Below, one piece after another: positions 59,891 to 64,000 of a stretch of DNA of 64,000 nt. The notes beneath the pieces are model-generated. The model was not told where the DNA came from, made no database searches, and saw only the letters and a program-made list of their open reading frames with translations. The position numbers and the translations under genes are program-made. Each line of letters opens with the position of its first letter. Within the stretch, counting starts at the first letter, position 1. The DNA lies in the NCBI RefSeq assembly GCF_000004195.4, contig NC_030678.2, positions 34,825,701-34,889,700 on the forward strand, written 5' to 3'. This stretch comes from Xenopus tropicalis (taxonomy: Eukaryota > Chordata > Amphibia > Anura > Pipidae).

Positions 59891-60225
59891 TCTAGCATAT
59901 ATCTAAGGTTACATTTGCAATAAAAATACAAAAGACATGTTTGTAAGGAAAAAATACTGCTTGTTTGTATTGATCATTTTTGTGAGTCAATAATTTTAAA
60001 CCTTGTATCAATAAACCAAAAATGACATTGTCTGCCAACTGATTTTACTTGTTCTGGGCTTCCAGATAGGCGGGTGGGGATAGAGTATCTTCTGTATTAG
60101 ATTTTTGCTTCTTCTTCAAGCATGTTTGAGGGTTAGAAGATATATTTCTCCTTGCTCAGCCTGTTTCAGCTATGGTTTCTCATTGCTAGTATCTCCCATC
60201 TTATTCTGTATTATAGGTAATATAC

Positions 60226-60455
60226 AGTGAGGAACATAAATGTTTACAGGGTAACCCTTTTGAAATAAAAAATAACAAGAGGTATAAAGGTGATACCTCT
60301 ATTGGCTAACTAAGATAATCATAGCAAGCTTTCAGAACATTTTAGTTCCTTTTTCAAGCTGATTACCTGAACATAAGTATTTGAACACCCTGCGATTTTG
60401 CAAGTTCTCCCACTTAGAAATCATGGAAGGGTCTGAAATCCATTCATTGTAGGTG
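60226..60455. mobile_element. Tc1-like terminal fragment, interrupted by another repeat
   Basis: ACAGTGAGGAACATAA near 60229 and, after about 125 inserted bases, ACATAAGTATTTGAACACC and the following ~85 bases resemble the end of a vertebrate Tc1 transposon. The insert contains a TTGGCTAACTAA repeat. The Tc1 piece stops exactly where the 8517-bp duplicate begins. Confidence 0.45.
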
Positions 60456-61592
60456 GCCGTTAGCCATAACCCGCAAAACCTTAACCCTAACCTGCAAAAT
60501 GTTGGCAATGTAGAACCTGCACCCAACCTGTACCTGTGTCTTTCTGCTCTGTGGGCTACTATTGTGCACACCTTAGGCTGTAAGACAGGGAAAGGAGAAG
60601 AGTCCAGCGGGTTTCGGGTCATCCGGCACATCACTATTGAGAAGCCACCCATGTTACGTATGTGTGCAAATTGCTTCAGGGTCCTAGCTTGCTGAAATGG
60701 CTCTAGAAAAAAAGGCAATAAAAATCGTATAATACCCCAGAAAGGGAGCAACAGTTGTAGACTGGGGGAATAGTATAATGGTAGCTATTTCTGAATTTCA
60801 ATATTGGTGTTTAAAGAAAAAGTTCTTTAAACTGTTATAGGCAGCCTGTCCTTAAGAATTGTTAAAGTGTTTCTTAGTATTTAGTTGTTATACTAAATGA
60901 TCCCTATTCTGTACTTTTATGTCTTGCAATTTAATTTAAAAATGCTTTCCGTTTGTTGGTTTTACTTATCCTGAAAACCAAACAATGGATACTCTTTAAT
61001 ACTACATTTTTATTGTAATAACTATTTTATATGGCTTATCTTTCTATAGAGGCCCTTGCTTATCCATGTTAATAATCATACCTGCCATCTACAGGTATAG
61101 GATCTATTATGCAAAATGCTTGAGACCTGAGGTTTTCCAGATCTTCCCTTAAGTCTGCTAAAAATAATTTAAACATAACATAAACCCAATAGAATTGTTT
61201 TGCCACCAATATGGATCCATGCAGATTAGGTACCATCAAGTGCACGTTACTGATTTGTTATTAAAGAGAAAAGGGAAATCATTTTTAAAAAGTAGAACTA
61301 ATTGGACTCTCTATGGGAGATGACCCTCCCATAATTTGGAACTTTCTATAAGGCAGGGATCCCCAACCTTTCTTAGTTATGAGTCTCAGTCAAATGCAAA
61401 ATGAATTGGAGAGCAACCCAAGCACCATAAAAGTTCATGGAGGAGCCAAATAAGGGCTGTGATTGGCTATTAGGGGCCTCTATGCACATTATCAGCTTAC
61501 AGGAGGCTTTATTTGGTAGTAAATCTTGTTTTTATTCAACCAAAACTTGCCACCAAGTCCAACCCCATCACCCTTTTATATAACTGCCTGTA

Positions 61593-61914
61593 CAGGTATG
61601 AGATCCCTTACCCGGAAACCCGTTATCAAGAAATTCCGAATTACGGAAAGGCCATCTCCCATAGACATCATTATAAACAAATAATTCTCATTTTTAAAAT
61701 TTCCTTTTTCTCTGTAATAATAAAACAGTACCTTGTACTTGATTCCAGCCCAGATATTATAAATCCTTTTTGTATGTAAAACAATCCTATTGGGTTTATT
61801 TGATGTTTCAAAGATTTTAAGCAGACTTAAGGTATGGAGATCCAAATTACGGAAAGATCCCTTATCCGGAAAACCCCAGGTCCCGAGCATTCTGGATAAC
61901 AGGTCCCATACCTG
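61593..61914 (+). mobile_element. CAGGTATGGG-family MITE, duplicate copy
   Basis: Copy of 53076-53397 in the right half of the 8517-bp duplication. Confidence 0.85.
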
Positions 61915-62224
61915 TACTAAGCATCTGCCATTGTTATGTTTCAGCTTTAAAACATGATTTTCAAATTAGGGTGCCTATGTATAAAGCCAAAAAAATAATG
62001 GTATTGTTTGGTTTGGAAACATGGTCAGTTCCACAAAAACCTCACAAGATGGGATACAATTTTGTACTTGCACCCCTTATGACTTTGAATTTTCTCTTTT
62101 TTAACTGCAGAGTTCGGGCTCATTGTAAAGTTATTTGGACTTCTTGGATCATAACTAAAAATTGAAGCTGTTGTGGACACCAGAACTTTGTTTCATGAAG
62201 TAGCAGAGATATTAAACACCTTTC

Positions 62225-63765
62225 AATGTAACTGACAGCAAACGGCAAAAAACTGACAGTGATTGCAACCCTGATAGAGCTACTTCTGTTGAGGTGCAGA
62301 CTGCTAATGTTAAAGATGCAAAAGATTAATTAAGTATATGTAGGGATCCCAAAGATTTGGGCCCTTAGGATGGGTTCCCCTTTAGACAGGCACCAGAGGG
62401 TGGCCTTATGGGTTATGGACACTTAAAGGTGGTCCTAGTTGTTTATGTGTGAAAAGGGAGTTTCCCTGTTATTCAGCAGCAACCACTAGGTGGCAGTGTG
62501 CTGCAATATAAAAAGGGATGACACACACCATGTGCAAGGTTTTAGTCCTGGAACCCCCTTCTGTGAAGAGGTTAGCTACAGGCTCTAGTTCTAGCTTAGG
62601 AGTTTATGTTATAGTTCGGAGTTTATGTTATAGTCCACTCTAGGAGTGGAAGACAGGAAGAATATTTAGAAAGGGCAGACAGAAGCCCCACCAGGAGGTA
62701 GCGAGGTTAAGACCTCCCGGCATTCATCGCCGGAGTTCAGGGTAACTAAGTGGCCAGCTCAGGTAGAAGCAAGGGACCACGCAGTGGAGATTTCCTAAGC
62801 AAGGGGTATCCCGGCGTGAGTACCGGGGAGAGGCCTCAGGGAGTGTCGCTCTGGCGGGAGTACCGGGGAGAGCCCTAAGAGAGGGTCTTCTGGCGGGAGT
62901 TCCAGGGGTAAGCCCAAGTGAGAGGGTCTTCCAGAGAGAAGTAAATACCTGAACTGCATTTTACACTCTTGGATGACCTGTGTGCAACTAATAAACACGT
63001 TATTTGGTTATTCAGCACATCCAGTCTCCTGGCCTATTCCTCCCAGAGTGGATCCTCAACTGCCTGGTAAGCAGCTACCCCAAGGGGGGCAAGGTACTGG
63101 GAGTTGCAGGGAGTCCCTGTCCAAGGAGGACAGTACAGAGTCTCCCAGGGAGGGGTGTTACAGTTCAACCTGTCCCTACCCTGGGTGGAGGCACGCCAAG
63201 TAACAGCAATATTATACCTGCCCCCCATAGAAAGCGGGGACACAGGGCTCCTGTTAGCGCCACACACATACACCTGCGTGTAAGAAGTAAAGCCATAGCC
63301 AAAAGTGGGCTACATATAAATGATATTAAGCAGTTCATGCTATATGAAAGTTTTTGGATCCCTGAACTGAATTTAATAATGAGGGATAAGATTAATCTGC
63401 AGACTCCCCATAAGAAGCTGTCTTCTAAAACAACAGTTTGCAACTGAAGGGCTTCAGCCATCCTATGTCTGGACCGGCTGAAGTTTGTAGACAGTCAACC
63501 ATTTTATGATTCATCATTGGTTTGCAAGCTGATTCAAAAAATTTACAAAGATGTGGTCCCAGACCCTTTGAGAAATAATAAATATCTACAAGTCGACAGA
63601 CAACCGAATGGTTCTAATGACTGTGTAATGTATGCAATAGCTTTTGCATATGAGTTTCTAAGCAATGGAAACATACACTGCAAGTTTGACCATCCAAAAA
63701 TGAGGGAGCACCTAATTAAGTGTCTGGAGAACAGATGGATTACTGAATTCCCGAAAATTCCATAA
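62225..63765 (+). pseudogene. Broken copy of the Ulp1-like peptidase gene, right
   Basis: Carries the same stop codon, LTR insertion and deletions as the copy at 53708-55248, at a constant offset of 8517 bases. The only difference I noticed is one base just after the stop codon (TGTAGTG on the left, TATAGTG here). It is therefore a recent duplicate of an already dead gene. The C-terminal open stretch is at 63517-63765. Confidence 0.8.
62339..63314 (+). mobile_element. Solo LTR in the right Ulp1-like pseudogene
   Basis: Duplicate of the LTR at 53822-54797 with the same TATA target duplication (62335-62338). It arose by the segmental duplication rather than by a second insertion. Confidence 0.85.
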
Positions 63766-64000
63766 AAACTGCACAACTATAGTGAAATTTATACGCCAGC
63801 ACCGCTAAACCGGAGAAAATAAGACTCTCTTAAGAAAGAAGGTTTTCTAAAGAATATAAAAATTCTACATTCCTGAAGTTGTGAGCCGCATAAACCATTG
63901 AATATGCCGCCAGAGTACTGAAATGGCTAACCACACTGCAAACGGAGAGAAGCAAGGGGCAATATATGAGAGAACAATAAAGAACAACACTTCCCCTTAT

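Larger units (their letters stand above)
60456..64000. repeat. Large direct duplication, right copy (runs off window)
   Basis: Near-identical to 51939-55483. The left edge joins a Tc1-like transposon fragment. If the unit is a simple tandem of 8517 bp, a second intact Ulp1-like gene is predicted about 2.6 kb beyond the window end. A haplotype-duplication artefact of assembly is the main alternative. Confidence 0.93.

Noticed and set aside
1..64000. tRNA, rRNA or conserved small RNA genes
   Set aside because: None recognised on either strand by eye. A covariance-model scan would be needed to exclude degenerate ones.

Overview
The window is vertebrate nuclear DNA, almost certainly from a frog of the genus Xenopus. 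It has one spliced gene with GT-AG introns spread over 24 kb, no bacterial-style operons, and a dense layer of small transposons. Many of these begin with TTAAAGG and are flanked by TTAA, which is the hallmark of the Xenopus T2 MITE family. The encoded transporter also resembles amphibian and mammalian intestinal/renal Na+/dicarboxylate cotransporters.

Layout. 1-17724: intergenic DNA downstream of the main gene, holding T2 and hAT-type MITEs, a decayed LINE reverse transcriptase (about 5590-6850), a solo LTR with a clean 5-bp target duplication (8127-8777) and a decayed Tc1 transposase (about 9270-9669). 17725-41663, minus strand: a complete 12-exon SLC13 gene, best called slc13a2. I assembled it exon by exon. 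All junctions are GT-AG, all phases agree, and the product is 624 residues. A TATA box lies about 60 bases upstream of the start codon. Its introns carry many MITEs, one of them 50 bases from the exon 2 acceptor. 41728-58063: gene-free repeat-rich DNA with a 5'-truncated L2/CR1-type LINE (reverse transcriptase C-terminus at 44150-44793), T2 and Harbinger-like elements, and a probable solo LTR.

51939-64000: a duplicated region. An intact 268-residue single-exon gene (58094-58900) encodes a Ulp1/C48-like cysteine peptidase with a recognisable His-Asp-Gln-Cys set. It is flanked on both sides by broken copies (about 53708-55248 and 62225-63765). The two broken copies are almost identical because they lie in an 8517-bp duplication that runs off the right edge of the window. 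Both carry the same solo LTR at the same site, so the LTR inserted before the duplication. An older duplication gave rise to the intact/broken pair, and the 3' ends of the copies look homogenised.

The slc13a2 gene is ordinary and well supported. The Ulp1-like tandem cluster is the least familiar part of the window and the best candidate for something undescribed. Its function, and whether it is a host gene or transposon cargo, cannot be decided from sequence alone.
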